In this document: piece by piece, positions 9,598 to 17,082 of the stretch
How positions within the stretch are numbered: the first letter of the stretch is position 1
Layout: every line of letters starts with the position of its first letter
NCBI RefSeq assembly: GCF_001500065.1
Contig: NZ_LQIN01000045.1
Location: forward strand, 211,573 to 275,572
Reading direction: 5' to 3'
Source of the DNA: Mycobacterium sp. IS-3022
GTDB lineage: Bacteria > Actinomycetota > Actinomycetes > Mycobacteriales > Mycobacteriaceae
Length of the DNA: 64,000 bases
Program-made: the position numbers and the translations under genes
The notes under the pieces: generated by a model
Databases searched by the model: none
What the model was told of the DNA's origin: nothing
What the model saw: only the letters and a program-made list of their open reading frames with translations

Positions 9598-10026
9598 TTA
9601 CTCGACGGTGATCCCCATCGACCGGGCGGTGCCGGCGATGATCTTGGCGGCCTGATCGATGTCGTTGGCGTTCAGGTCCTCTTTCTTGGTCTCGGCGATC
9701 TCACGCACCTGATCCCAGGACACCTTCGCGACCTTGGTCTTGTGCGGCTCGCCCGAGCCCTTCTGCACACCGGCGGCCTTGAGCAGCAGCTTGGCCGCGG
9801 GCGGTGTCTTGAGGTTGAAGGTGAAGCTGCGGTCCTCGTAGACGGTGATCTCCACGGGGATGACGTTGCCGCGCTGGTTCTCCGTCGCGGCGTTGTACGC
9901 CTTGCAGAACTCCATGATGTTGACGCCGTGCTGGCCGAGCGCCGGACCGACCGGCGGGGCGGGGTTGGCCTGCCCGGCCTGGATCTGCAGCTTGATCAGC
10001 CCGACGACTTTCTTCTTCGGGGCCAT
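9598..10026 (-). CDS. rplK: 50S ribosomal protein L11
   Basis: A 142-residue protein, full length for L11, with the typical start APKKKVVGLIKLQI and the Pro-rich NPAPPVGPALGQ. L11 binds the GTPase-associated centre of 23S rRNA and is needed for the (p)ppGpp stringent response. A clear ribosome-binding site (GAAAGGAAG) precedes the ATG. A 49-bp palindromic repeat lies between it and nusG. Confidence 0.97.
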   Translation of the reverse strand: MAPKKKVVGLIKLQIQAGQANPAPPVGPALGQHGVNIMEFCKAYNAATENQRGNVIPVEITVYEDRSFTFNLKTPPAAKLLLKAAGVQKGSGEPHKTKVAKVSWDQVREIAETKKEDLNANDIDQAAKIIAGTARSMGITVE

Positions 10027-10043
10027 ACTCTTCCTTTCTCGGT

Positions 10044-10092
10044 GATTTCGGTGTAGTTCGTCGCGCTCACCGCAACCAACTACACCGAAATC
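10044..10092. repeat. 49-bp palindromic repeat, copy 1 (between nusG and rplK)
   Basis: Perfect 15-base arms GATTTCGGTGTAGTT (10044-10058) and AACTACACCGAAATC (10078-10092) flank a 19-base loop. A second 49-bp copy, about 86% identical by eye, lies at 18392-18440. Here it sits within a ribosomal operon, so its RNA hairpin would be transcribed in the nusG-rplK mRNA and could affect processing or attenuation. Confidence 0.85.
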
Positions 10093-10096
10093 GCAA

Positions 10097-10924
10097 TTAG
10101 ATCTTGGCGACCTGGTTGAAGGTCAGTTCGACAGGTGTTTCGCGGCCGAAGATGGACACCAGCACCTTGAGCTTCTGCTGTTCGGCGTTGACCTCGCTGA
10201 TCGACGCGGGAAGCGTCGCGAACGGCCCGTCCATGACGGTGACCGACTCGCCGACCTCGAAGTCGACCTCGATCGGCGCGCGCTCGATTCCACCGGTCTC
10301 CGCGGCGGCAGCACCGGCCGCCGCGGCGGCCTTGCCGGGCTTCTTGGCGGCGGCTGGGGGCAGCAGGAACTTCACCACGTCATCCAGCGACAGCGGCGAC
10401 GGCCGCGACGTCGCACCGACGAACCCCGTCACCCCGGGCGTGTTGCGAACCGCGCCCCACGACTCGTCGTTGAGCTCCATGCGCACCAGGATGTAGCCGG
10501 GCAGCACCTTGCGGTTGACCTGCTTGCGCTGGCCGTTCTTGATCTCGGTGACCTCTTCGGTCGGCACCTCGACCTGGAAGATGTAGTCGCCGACGTCGAG
10601 GTTCTGCACGCGGGTCTCGAGGTTGGCCTTCACCTTGTTCTCGTAACCGGCATAGGAGTGGATGACATACCAGTCGCCCGGCTTGAGCCGCAGCTCCTTC
10701 TTCAGCGCGACCGCAGGATCCTCGTCCTCGTCCTCGGCCTCACCGGCCGCGTCAGCCTCACCGGCGGTGTCGTCGGCGACCGGCGCCGCGTCCTCGACGG
10801 CGTCGGCGGCCGTACTGGACTCCAGACGCTCAGCAGCCTCATCTGCGATCACGGTCGCCGGGTCCGCCGCCTCGGCGATCGACTCGGAAACGGCCGAAGG
10901 CGTATCGCCCTCGAAGCTAGTCAC
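10097..10924 (-). CDS. nusG: transcription termination/antitermination factor NusG
   Basis: A 275-residue protein. Residues 1-80 are an Ala/Glu/Asp-rich extension. The NGN domain follows (from about 82: GDWYVIHSYAGYENKV, then GYILVRMELNDESW), then an Ala/Lys/Pro linker and a C-terminal KOW domain (FEVGESVTVMDGPFA). NusG binds RNA polymerase and couples transcription to translation or Rho. The long acidic N-terminus is common in actinobacteria. It lies directly downstream of secE, as in most bacteria. Confidence 0.95.
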   Translation of the reverse strand: MTSFEGDTPSAVSESIAEAADPATVIADEAAERLESSTAADAVEDAAPVADDTAGEADAAGEAEDEDEDPAVALKKELRLKPGDWYVIHSYAGYENKVKANLETRVQNLDVGDYIFQVEVPTEEVTEIKNGQRKQVNRKVLPGYILVRMELNDESWGAVRNTPGVTGFVGATSRPSPLSLDDVVKFLLPPAAAKKPGKAAAAAGAAAAETGGIERAPIEVDFEVGESVTVMDGPFATLPASISEVNAEQQKLKVLVSIFGRETPVELTFNQVAKI

Positions 10925-10966
10925 GTGTCAGTCCTCTCAAATTCTCATTGGTCGCGCACATGCCCG

Positions 10967-11431
10967 TCAGCCGAAGATCATCGCCACGAGCTTGGCCAGA
11001 CCCAGGTCTACGAAGCCGATCAACGCCACCATGAACACCAGGAACATCAGCACCACGGCGGTGTAGCTGACCATCTGCTTGCGGTTCGGCCAGATCACCT
11101 TGCGCAGTTCGGCGACGACCTGCTGCAGGTACGTCCAGACGAAGACGAACGGGTTGCGCCCACCCTTACCGGGCCGGTCGGCACGTTTCCTGGCGGTCTT
11201 CTTCGCGGTGCCGGACCCGTTCTTGGTGGGCGAAGCCTTGGTGCCCGTCGACAGGTCGACCGCCTCGCCGGCGTCCTCGCCAACCGCGGCTCGCCGCGAC
11301 CGCTTCCCCGTGGGCCGGGTCGGCCGGGTCACGACCGCGCTGCGGCCGGTCTCGGAGTCGGTCCCGGTGTCGCCTGCGGAGCCGGCACCATCGCGCTCGT
11401 CGCTCACCGCATGCTCCCCTTGTCTGGTCAT
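10967..11431 (-). CDS. secE: preprotein translocase subunit SecE
   Basis: A 154-residue protein with a hydrophilic, basic N-terminal part (about 90 residues, Lys/Arg/Thr/Ala rich), the SecE amphipathic helix (YLQQVVAELRKVIWPNRK) and a single C-terminal membrane segment (VVLMFLVFMVALIGFV). SecE clamps SecY in the Sec translocon. Placement just before nusG is the standard gene order. The long N-terminal extension is usual for mycobacteria. Confidence 0.95.
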   Translation of the reverse strand: MTRQGEHAVSDERDGAGSAGDTGTDSETGRSAVVTRPTRPTGKRSRRAAVGEDAGEAVDLSTGTKASPTKNGSGTAKKTARKRADRPGKGGRNPFVFVWTYLQQVVAELRKVIWPNRKQMVSYTAVVLMFLVFMVALIGFVDLGLAKLVAMIFG

Positions 11432-11486
11432 CTAGTCTTCTGTGGGTCACTGTCCAGTGTCCACACTTGTCGAGTATTCAGTTGAG

Positions 11487-11559
<73 letters not shown>

Positions 11560-11674
11560 TCAGGGTGACACGGCGAACGCCACCCGCTCCGGGGCTCACA
11601 CAATTCGCGCGCTCCCCGATCGGTCGATTGAAACCCGACGGAAGCGCGCTGGACTGGGAAAACCCCGAGGCCCG

Positions 11675-11680
11675 AGTGTA
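11675..11680 (-). promoter_or_regulatory. possible -10 element for trpT
   Basis: Read on the minus strand the bases are TACACT, a good SigA-type -10 hexamer, in the spacer between hadC and tRNA-Trp and about 115 bases before the mature tRNA. No clear -35 is seen at the right spacing, so this is tentative. Confidence 0.3.
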
Positions 11681-11701
11681 GCGCGCCACCGGTCTGTGTT
11701 A

Positions 11702-12289
11702 CTAATCCGCCGCCCGGACGCTCTCGGGTTCGTCGACCTGGGCGCCGGCCTCACCGTTGTTGGCGCCGTTCGCGCTCTCGTCGTGCACGACGGGCTTACG
11801 CGTCACCTGCCCGGTCTTGGGGTCCCATCCGGCGGAGATCGAGTTGTCGCCCTCGTGACCCATCAGCGTGGTGAAGGACTCCATGACCAGCTCGTCGTGC
11901 TGGTCGACCAGCGTGTTGCGGGTGGTCACGATGTCGGCGCCGAAGCGCTCGTCGACCGTCAGCACGTACAGCGTCCCGGTGAGAGCATCGCCGGCCTTGA
12001 TCGGGCGGTGGAACTTGAACTTCTGGTCGACCTGCACGATCTGCATGGTTTCGAAGCCGACGTCGTTGTGCTGAAAGAAGTGCCGCTGGATCATCACCGC
12101 GAAGATGGACATGAACGTCGGCGGGGCGATCAGCGCATCGTGGCCCGCGGCCTTGGCGGCCTCCAGGCTGTGGCTCGTCGGGTCGTAGGCCTTGACGGCG
12201 TTGGCGTACTGGCGGATCTGTTCGTGACCCACGATGTAGGGCTCGGGGTAGCGCCAGACCATTCCCTGGATATCGATCTTGAGCGCCAT
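11702..12289 (-). CDS. hadC: (3R)-hydroxyacyl-ACP dehydratase subunit HadC
   Basis: A 195-residue hot-dog-fold protein with the MaoC-like N-terminal pattern (MVWRYPEPYIVGHEQIRQYA, then FQHNDVGFETMQIVQVDQ). HadC pairs with HadB in the FAS-II dehydratase that extends mycolic acid precursors. The last ~45 residues, Gly/Asn/Glu rich, make it longer than the M. tuberculosis protein (166). It starts 2 bases after the hadB stop, so it is in the same operon. HadC supplies the substrate channel; the catalytic residues are in HadB. Confidence 0.93.
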   Translation of the reverse strand: MALKIDIQGMVWRYPEPYIVGHEQIRQYANAVKAYDPTSHSLEAAKAAGHDALIAPPTFMSIFAVMIQRHFFQHNDVGFETMQIVQVDQKFKFHRPIKAGDALTGTLYVLTVDERFGADIVTTRNTLVDQHDELVMESFTTLMGHEGDNSISAGWDPKTGQVTRKPVVHDESANGANNGEAGAQVDEPESVRAAD

Positions 12290-12291
12290 GA

Positions 12292-12720
12292 CTACGCCAG
12301 CTTCGCAATCGCCACGGCGCGGCCGAAGATCTTCTTGCCCCCGGTGGTGGCCGCCAGCGCGATGGTCACCGTCTTCGTCTCGGGCTCAACGGATTTCACC
12401 CGTCCACTGAAGACGATCTCGGCGCCGATGCCGTCGTTCGGCACCGGCACCACCGCGGTGAACCGGACGTTGTACTCGGTGACCGCCGCCGGGTCGCCGA
12501 CCCACTCGGTCACGTAGCCGCCGCCCAGGCCCATGGTCAGCATGCCGTGCGCGATCGCGGTGTCCAGGCCGACCTGCTTGGCGATCTCGTCGTCCCAGTG
12601 GATCGGGTTCAGGTCGCCGGACACGCCGGCATAGTTGACAAGGTCCTGCCGGGTCAGCGGAATCACCTTCTCGGGAAGCTCATCGCCCTTCTTCACCGAG
12701 GCGAACTCACGCAGTGGCAT
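12292..12720 (-). CDS. hadB: (3R)-hydroxyacyl-ACP dehydratase subunit HadB (catalytic)
   Basis: Starting at ATG 12720 gives 142 residues, the length of M. tuberculosis HadB. The hydratase-2 catalytic motif is present in GDLNPIHWDD (Asp and His). Another frame opening reaches upstream to 13002, but this lies inside hadA. The start overlaps the end of hadA by 14 bases. HadAB and HadBC dehydrate 3-hydroxyacyl-AcpM in mycolate elongation and are the target of thiacetazone and isoxyl. Confidence 0.95.
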   Translation of the reverse strand: MPLREFASVKKGDELPEKVIPLTRQDLVNYAGVSGDLNPIHWDDEIAKQVGLDTAIAHGMLTMGLGGGYVTEWVGDPAAVTEYNVRFTAVVPVPNDGIGAEIVFSGRVKSVEPETKTVTIALAATTGGKKIFGRAVAIAKLA

Positions 12721-13183
12721 CTGTAAAACCCTCTTCTCCATCACCCGTCCGACCCGCCAGGGTCGTGAATGTCTCCTGTAGGACGTCACCGGCTTCGTTG
12801 GTGACGACGTTCTTGAGTACGACGATGTCGGTGCCGTGGGCTTGTCGCACAGAGTCCACGTACACGTCGCAGTACAGCTTGTCGCCGGCGAAAATCGGCC
12901 TGACGTACTTGAGTACCTGATCGACCTGCACGATCTTCGCGTCCTTGATCGCGACGTTGGCGTGCTCGAAAAACGACGTCTGCGCCATGTAGCCGAAGAC
13001 ACTGGTGAACGTCAGCGGCGCCGGCAAAGCCTTGTGGCCGAGTTCGGCGGCGACGTCCTCGTCGAAGAACACGCGATCGTCGTTCTTGACCGCGACCGCG
13101 TACTCACGAATCTTCTCGCGGCCCACGACGTAGTGGTCGGGATAGCGGTAGTGCATCCCGACGATCCGCTCGGACAACGACAC
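12707..13183 (-). CDS. hadA: (3R)-hydroxyacyl-ACP dehydratase subunit HadA
   Basis: A 158-residue MaoC-like hot-dog protein with the HadA pattern (GMHYRYPDHYVVGREKIREYA, then AQTSFFEHANVAIKDAKIVQVDQ). It resembles HadC throughout, as expected for the two substrate-binding subunits. It is first in the hadABC operon, about 50 bases after rpmG, and its 3' end overlaps hadB. Confidence 0.95.
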   Translation of the reverse strand: MSLSERIVGMHYRYPDHYVVGREKIREYAVAVKNDDRVFFDEDVAAELGHKALPAPLTFTSVFGYMAQTSFFEHANVAIKDAKIVQVDQVLKYVRPIFAGDKLYCDVYVDSVRQAHGTDIVVLKNVVTNEAGDVLQETFTTLAGRTGDGEEGFTDATA

Positions 13184-13235
13184 AGTTAGTGAACCTACCT
13201 AGTCACCCTGGGTGGCCGCCCAGGATTGTCGCGCT

Positions 13236-13403
13236 CTAGCGCGATTCCTTGTGGGGCTGGTGTTTGCCGCAGTTCGGGCAGAACTTCTTGATCTCGAGCC
13301 GGTCCGGGTCGTTGCGGCGGTTCTTCTTGGTGATGTAGTTGCGGTGCTTGCACACCTCGCACGCCAAAGTGATCTTCGGCCGTACGTCGGTACTGGAGGC
13401 CAC
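13236..13403 (-). CDS. rpmG: 50S ribosomal protein L33
   Basis: A 55-residue protein starting at GTG 13403. It has the L33 zinc-ribbon cysteines, CEVC at 15-18 and CPNC near 43-46, and the basic core NYITKKNRRNDPDR. A C-plus (zinc-binding) L33 like this is the rpmG2-type gene that lies in front of hadABC in M. tuberculosis. The other open frame across this interval gives no recognisable protein. Confidence 0.95.
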   Translation of the reverse strand: MASSTDVRPKITLACEVCKHRNYITKKNRRNDPDRLEIKKFCPNCGKHQPHKESR

Positions 13404-13439
13404 GTCTCACGTCCTTCGTCTACGCGTTCTTGTTGTCTG

Positions 13440-13513
13440 TAGCGGTGGGGGGGCTCGATCCCCCGACCTCACGATTATGAGTCGTGCGCTCTAACCAGCT
13501 GAGCTACACCGCC
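13440..13513 (-). tRNA. metT: tRNA-Met (anticodon CAT, elongator type)
   Basis: A 74-nt minus-strand cloverleaf with acceptor stem GGCGGTG, anticodon loop CTCATAA and discriminator A. The first acceptor pair is G-U. A normal 1-72 pairing and the D-arm fit an elongator tRNA more than an initiator. It lies between thrT and rpmG, as in M. tuberculosis. Confidence 0.93.
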
Positions 13514-13572
13514 CCGATGGCTACGGGCCGGCATGCCAGCCGTTCCAGGCGACCAAGCCGATCCGTCCACCG

Positions 13573-13645
13573 AGCCCCCTAACGGAATCGAACCGTTGAC
13601 CTTTTCCTTACCATGGAAACGCTCTGCCGACTGAGCTAAGGGGGC
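13573..13645 (-). tRNA. thrT: tRNA-Thr (anticodon GGT)
   Basis: A 73-nt minus-strand cloverleaf. The acceptor stem GCCCCCT pairs with AGGGGGC, the anticodon loop ATGGTAA gives GGT, and the T-loop is GGTTCGATTCC. It leads the thrT-metT-rpmG-hadABC direction of transcription. Confidence 0.95.
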
Positions 13646-13688
13646 CTGCTTGCTTCGAGGCCCGCGCAACGTGGCGCGAGCCTTAAAG

Positions 13689-13718
13689 AGGGTACAGTCT
13701 CGCCGATTGCCGCGCCAA
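13689..13718 (-). promoter_or_regulatory. SigA-type promoter for thrT-metT and downstream genes
   Basis: On the minus strand a -35-like TTGGCG (13713-13718) is 18 bases from a -10-like TACCCT (13689-13694), about 45 bases before tRNA-Thr. The hexamers and spacing fit a housekeeping promoter. Confidence 0.5.
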
Positions 13719-13777
13719 ACCACTGATCACCACAACCGTCAGCACCGACTGTAGCCGCGGAGGGATGGACTCCAACA

Positions 13778-14647
13778 GTGACCGAACCCGGCGCGAACCG
13801 TGTGGCGGTGTACCTCGACTTCGACAACATCGTGATCTCCCGCTACGACCAGATCCACGGGCGCAGCTCGTTTCAACGCGACAAGGCCGCGGGGTTCCAC
13901 AAGCAGCCGGGCCGGCTGTCGCAGGCGACCGTCGACGTCGGCGCGATCATCGACTTCGCCTCGTCGTTCGGCACGCTGGTGTTGACCAAGGCCTATGCCG
14001 ACTGGTCGGCCGACGTCAACGCCGACTACCGCGACCAGCTGGTCGGCCGCGCGGTCGACCTGGTGCAGCTGTTCCCGGCCGCCGCGTACAACAAGAACGG
14101 CGCCGACATCCGGCTCGCGGTCGACGCCGTCGAGGACATGTTCCGATTGCCCGACCTGACGCACGTGGTGATCGTCGCCGGCGACTCCGACTACATCCCG
14201 CTCGCGCAGCGGTGCAAACGGCTCGGCCGCTACGTCGTCGGCATCGGCATCACCGGTTCCATCAGCCGCTCACTCACCGCGGCCTGCGACGAGTTCGTCT
14301 CCTACGACGCGCTGCCCGGCGTCCCCGCGGTGAAGACCGAAGCGCCGAAGCGGCGCCGCACCAAAGCCGACGCCGACCAGGAGCCCGAGACGCCCGACCC
14401 GCAGGCCGCGGCGACGGCGCTGCTGGAACGGGCGCTGCGGGTCGCCCACGGCAAGGACGACTCCGACTCCGACTGGTTGCACAACTCCGCGGTCAAGGCG
14501 CAGATGAAGCGGATGGACCCGTCGTTCTCGGAGAAGTCGCTGGGGTTCCGCTCGTTCAGCGACTTCCTGCGCTCGCGCACCGACCTCGTCGAGCTCGACG
14601 AGAGCAGCACCACCCGGCTGGTGCGGCTGCGGCCCGATAGCCAGTGA
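13778..14647 (+). CDS. NYN-domain (PIN-like) ribonuclease-family protein
   Basis: A 289-residue protein from GTG 13778. The N-terminal NYN domain (about 8-160) has the acidic positions of the family: YLDFDN (Asp14, Asp16), NGADIRL (Asp110) and VAGDSDYIP (Asp136, Asp138). These would bind a metal for RNA cleavage. The C-terminal ~90 residues after an acidic linker look like an OST-HTH/LOTUS-type RNA-binding domain (DWLHNSAVKAQMKRMDPSFSEK). It is the first plus-strand gene after the tRNA block. A parallel plus-strand frame at 13765-14640 is a shadow. Confidence 0.8.
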   Translation: MTEPGANRVAVYLDFDNIVISRYDQIHGRSSFQRDKAAGFHKQPGRLSQATVDVGAIIDFASSFGTLVLTKAYADWSADVNADYRDQLVGRAVDLVQLFPAAAYNKNGADIRLAVDAVEDMFRLPDLTHVVIVAGDSDYIPLAQRCKRLGRYVVGIGITGSISRSLTAACDEFVSYDALPGVPAVKTEAPKRRRTKADADQEPETPDPQAAATALLERALRVAHGKDDSDSDWLHNSAVKAQMKRMDPSFSEKSLGFRSFSDFLRSRTDLVELDESSTTRLVRLRPDSQ

Positions 14648-14702
14648 ACTTCCGCCGATACGCGTGACCTTCCGCCGAACGTGTGAAGCTCCGCCGATAC
14701 GC
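14645..14702 (+). repeat. three imperfect 19-20 bp tandem repeats
   Basis: TGAACTTCCGCCGATACGCG (14645-14664), TGACCTTCCGCCGAACGTG (14665-14683) and TGAAGCTCCGCCGATACGC (14684-14702) follow one another. The first TGA is the stop codon of the NYN gene and the array ends 8 bases before the ATG of the metallo-hydrolase, so it fills the whole intergenic space. Confidence 0.7.
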
Positions 14703-14710
14703 TGACGGCC

Positions 14711-15424
14711 ATGGCCTCGGATCGGCTCTACTTCCGCCAGTTGTTGTCCGGTCGCGACTTCGCGGCCGGCGACATGATCGCGCAGCAGATGCGCAACTTC
14801 GCCTACCTGATCGGCGACCGCGAGACCGGCGACACCGTGGTCGTCGACCCCGCCTACGCGGCCGGCGACCTCGTCGACACGCTCGAGGCCGACGGCATGC
14901 GCCTGTCCGGGGTGCTGGTCACCCACCACCACCCCGACCACGTCGGCGGGTCGATGATGGGCTTCGAGCTCAAGGGCCTCGCCGAACTGCTGGAACGCAC
15001 CAGCGTGCCGGTGCACGTCAACCGCCTTGAGGCGGACTGGGTTTCGAACGTCACCGGTATCGCGCGCAGCGAACTCACCGAGCACCAGCACGGCGACGTG
15101 GTCAAGGTCGGCGACATCGACATCGAACTGCTGCACACGCCCGGCCACACGCCGGGCAGCCAGTGCTTTCTGCTCGACGGGCGACTGGTCGCCGGCGACA
15201 CCTTGTTCCTGGAGGGCTGCGGGCGCACCGACTTTCCGGGCGGCGACGTCGACGACATGTTCCGCAGCCTGCAGGCGCTCGCGAAGCTGTCCGGTGACCC
15301 GACGGTGTTCCCCGGCCACTGGTATTCGGTGGAGCCCAGCGCATCGCTGTCGGAGGTGCGCCAGACCAACTACGTCTACCGGGCCAGCAACCTCGACCAG
15401 TGGCGAATGCTGATGGGCGGCTGA
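14711..15424 (+). CDS. metallo-beta-lactamase-fold hydrolase, glyoxalase II-like
   Basis: A 237-residue protein with the metal-binding motif THHHPDHVGG at 71-80 (His72, His74, Asp76, His77), then HTPGHTPGSQ, VAGDTLFLEGCGRTD and FPGHWYS. This is the full set of ligands for two zinc or iron ions. The family hydrolyses thioesters such as S-lactoylglutathione or related thiols; the mycobacterial substrate is not fixed by the sequence. M. tuberculosis has a glyoxalase II-like gene, Rv0634c, at the matching place. Confidence 0.85.
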   Translation: MASDRLYFRQLLSGRDFAAGDMIAQQMRNFAYLIGDRETGDTVVVDPAYAAGDLVDTLEADGMRLSGVLVTHHHPDHVGGSMMGFELKGLAELLERTSVPVHVNRLEADWVSNVTGIARSELTEHQHGDVVKVGDIDIELLHTPGHTPGSQCFLLDGRLVAGDTLFLEGCGRTDFPGGDVDDMFRSLQALAKLSGDPTVFPGHWYSVEPSASLSEVRQTNYVYRASNLDQWRMLMGG

Positions 15425-15431
15425 CCGTCGC

Positions 15432-16121
15432 GTGCCGGACACGCTCTACGCCGACGTGTCGGAGTGGCAGGTCGGCGTCGACGACAGCTACCCGTACCCG
15501 GTTCTGTGCATCCGCTCCAACGATGGAACGCATCGAGATCGCCGGTGGCGCAACAACTATGACTGGTGCCGGCGTAACGCCGACGACGGGCGGCTGACGT
15601 TCTTCATCGCGTACTTCGTGTGGCGGCCGAACTGGCAGGACGCCGTGGACACGTTCTGCGAGCAGGTCGGCACGCCGCACCCGAGGATGGCGGTGATGCT
15701 CGACGTCGAGTCGTGGGGCGGCCGGATCCGCGGCGATCGATCGGCGGGCATCAACGCCGCCTACGACGCGGTGGGCGATTTCGTCGGCGGAACGGCGCAG
15801 GTGATCGGCTACGGCAACGTCGGTGACCTGAACACGCTGTGGCCGCTCAAGCCGCCCGGCATCCGCCTGGTGGTTGCCGCATACGGGCACAACCCGTCAT
15901 ACCCGGGCAAAGTGGCGCATCAGTACACCGACGGCAGCGGACACGGCGGGGGCCTGCCGGAGGGCGCACCGCCGTTCGGTCGCTGCGACATGAACTCCGC
16001 CGACGGGTTGAGTCCGGACGCGTTCGCCGATGCGTGCGGGATCACCGGCACCGATCGGCCGGGTCGGCGCGGTCCCAGCAAATCGACGCGGATGCCAAAT
16101 ACGCAAATGATGTATGGCTAA
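15432..16121 (+). CDS. GH25-like (muramidase-type) protein without signal peptide
   Basis: A 229-residue protein from GTG 15432, 7 bases after the metallo-hydrolase. It has features of a glycoside hydrolase 25 lysozyme barrel: an opening strand YADVSEWQ, an acidic MAVMLDVESW on an inner strand (Asp and Glu as candidate catalytic residues) and an ending AHQYTDGSG ... CDMNSADG like the GH25 'QY...DGN' end. Similar domains occur in mycobacteriophage lysins and structural proteins. There is no signal peptide. The family is assigned from motifs, so activity on peptidoglycan is an inference. Confidence 0.6.
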   Translation: MPDTLYADVSEWQVGVDDSYPYPVLCIRSNDGTHRDRRWRNNYDWCRRNADDGRLTFFIAYFVWRPNWQDAVDTFCEQVGTPHPRMAVMLDVESWGGRIRGDRSAGINAAYDAVGDFVGGTAQVIGYGNVGDLNTLWPLKPPGIRLVVAAYGHNPSYPGKVAHQYTDGSGHGGGLPEGAPPFGRCDMNSADGLSPDAFADACGITGTDRPGRRGPSKSTRMPNTQMMYG

Positions 16122-16145
16122 CTCCTGCGTGGTATACAGCGGTGC

Positions 16146-17015
16146 GTGAACGGGGATGGGAATCTGCTCGGCCTGTCGGCCGGCATGTGGACGGCGCTCG
16201 CCGCCTGGCTCGCCGTGGTGGTGGGCATCGCCGCGCTGATCTACGCGTGGCGGCACTATCAACGGGTACGGCGGCAAAGCGAACAGCTGATGCAGCCCAA
16301 CGTGGCGATGTTCATGGAGCCGGCCCCCAACGACTGGCACCTCATCGAGCTCGTGGTCAAGAACTTCGGCCGAACGCCGGCCTACAACATCCGATTCGAC
16401 TTCGCCCATCCGCCGACCGTGGCCAAGTACGAGAACGTCTACGACGACCGCTACGTCGACATCGTTCCGCTGAATCTGCCTGCCGAGATTCCGTATCTGG
16501 CGCCCAACCAGGAGTGGCGGATCGTCTGGGACTCGGCGCTCGACCGTCGTGAGGTCGGCGAGGCCATCGCGTCGCGGTTCGACGGGGCGGTCACCTATTC
16601 CGACCGGCAGGGGCAGGAGAAGGGCAAGGGCGCCCGGCACCGGTTCCGCTCCACCGCGGTGCTGGACTGGTCGACGCTGCACCCGGTCGAACGGTTGGAG
16701 CTGTTGACCACCCACGACCTGGCCCGCCAGGAGAAGCAGAAGCTCGAGCTGCTGCGCCACCTGCTGACGTACTACCACTACGCGGCCGCCGAGAGCCGCG
16801 AAGACGTGCTCCGCACCGAGATCAACCGGGTGCGAGATGCCGCGAACGAACTGCGCGACCGCTACCGCGCAGAAGGCGGCGGCCCACTACCCAACCCACG
16901 CAACGACACGCCTCGAGGGGCGGTCACCGGTCAGCAGAGCGACGCCGCCACGGATCTCGAAGAGGCGCACACCCAGGTGCTGAGCAACCGGCCGGCACGC
17001 CACCGGATCGCCTAG
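16146..17015 (+). CDS. membrane-anchored hypothetical protein
   Basis: A 289-residue protein from GTG 16146. One N-terminal membrane segment (about 11-33, WTALAAWLAVVVGIAALIYAW) is followed by a large soluble part with a beta-rich core (IELVVKNFGRTPAYNIRFDF, WRIVWDSALDRREVG) and a helical, charged C-terminal third likely to form a coiled coil (RQEKQKLELLRHLL, VRDAANELRDRYRAEG). The tail is disordered. I do not recognise a characterised family. It lies between the GH25-like gene and echA3 on the same strand. Confidence 0.65.
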   Translation: MNGDGNLLGLSAGMWTALAAWLAVVVGIAALIYAWRHYQRVRRQSEQLMQPNVAMFMEPAPNDWHLIELVVKNFGRTPAYNIRFDFAHPPTVAKYENVYDDRYVDIVPLNLPAEIPYLAPNQEWRIVWDSALDRREVGEAIASRFDGAVTYSDRQGQEKGKGARHRFRSTAVLDWSTLHPVERLELLTTHDLARQEKQKLELLRHLLTYYHYAAAESREDVLRTEINRVRDAANELRDRYRAEGGGPLPNPRNDTPRGAVTGQQSDAATDLEEAHTQVLSNRPARHRIA

Positions 17016-17082
17016 GCCTTGGCATTCGTAGCCATGTTTCGTAACATCGGTACGAATTAGCGGCGCTGCAGAAGGAGCATCG

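Noticed and set aside
13765..14640. A second long plus-strand open frame (291 codons) over the NYN gene
   Set aside because: It is Arg/Pro rich and has no family pattern; the frame from 13778 has clear NYN motifs. It is a shadow of high-GC DNA.
14645..14702. CRISPR-like array
   Set aside because: Units follow directly with no spacers and there are no cas genes.
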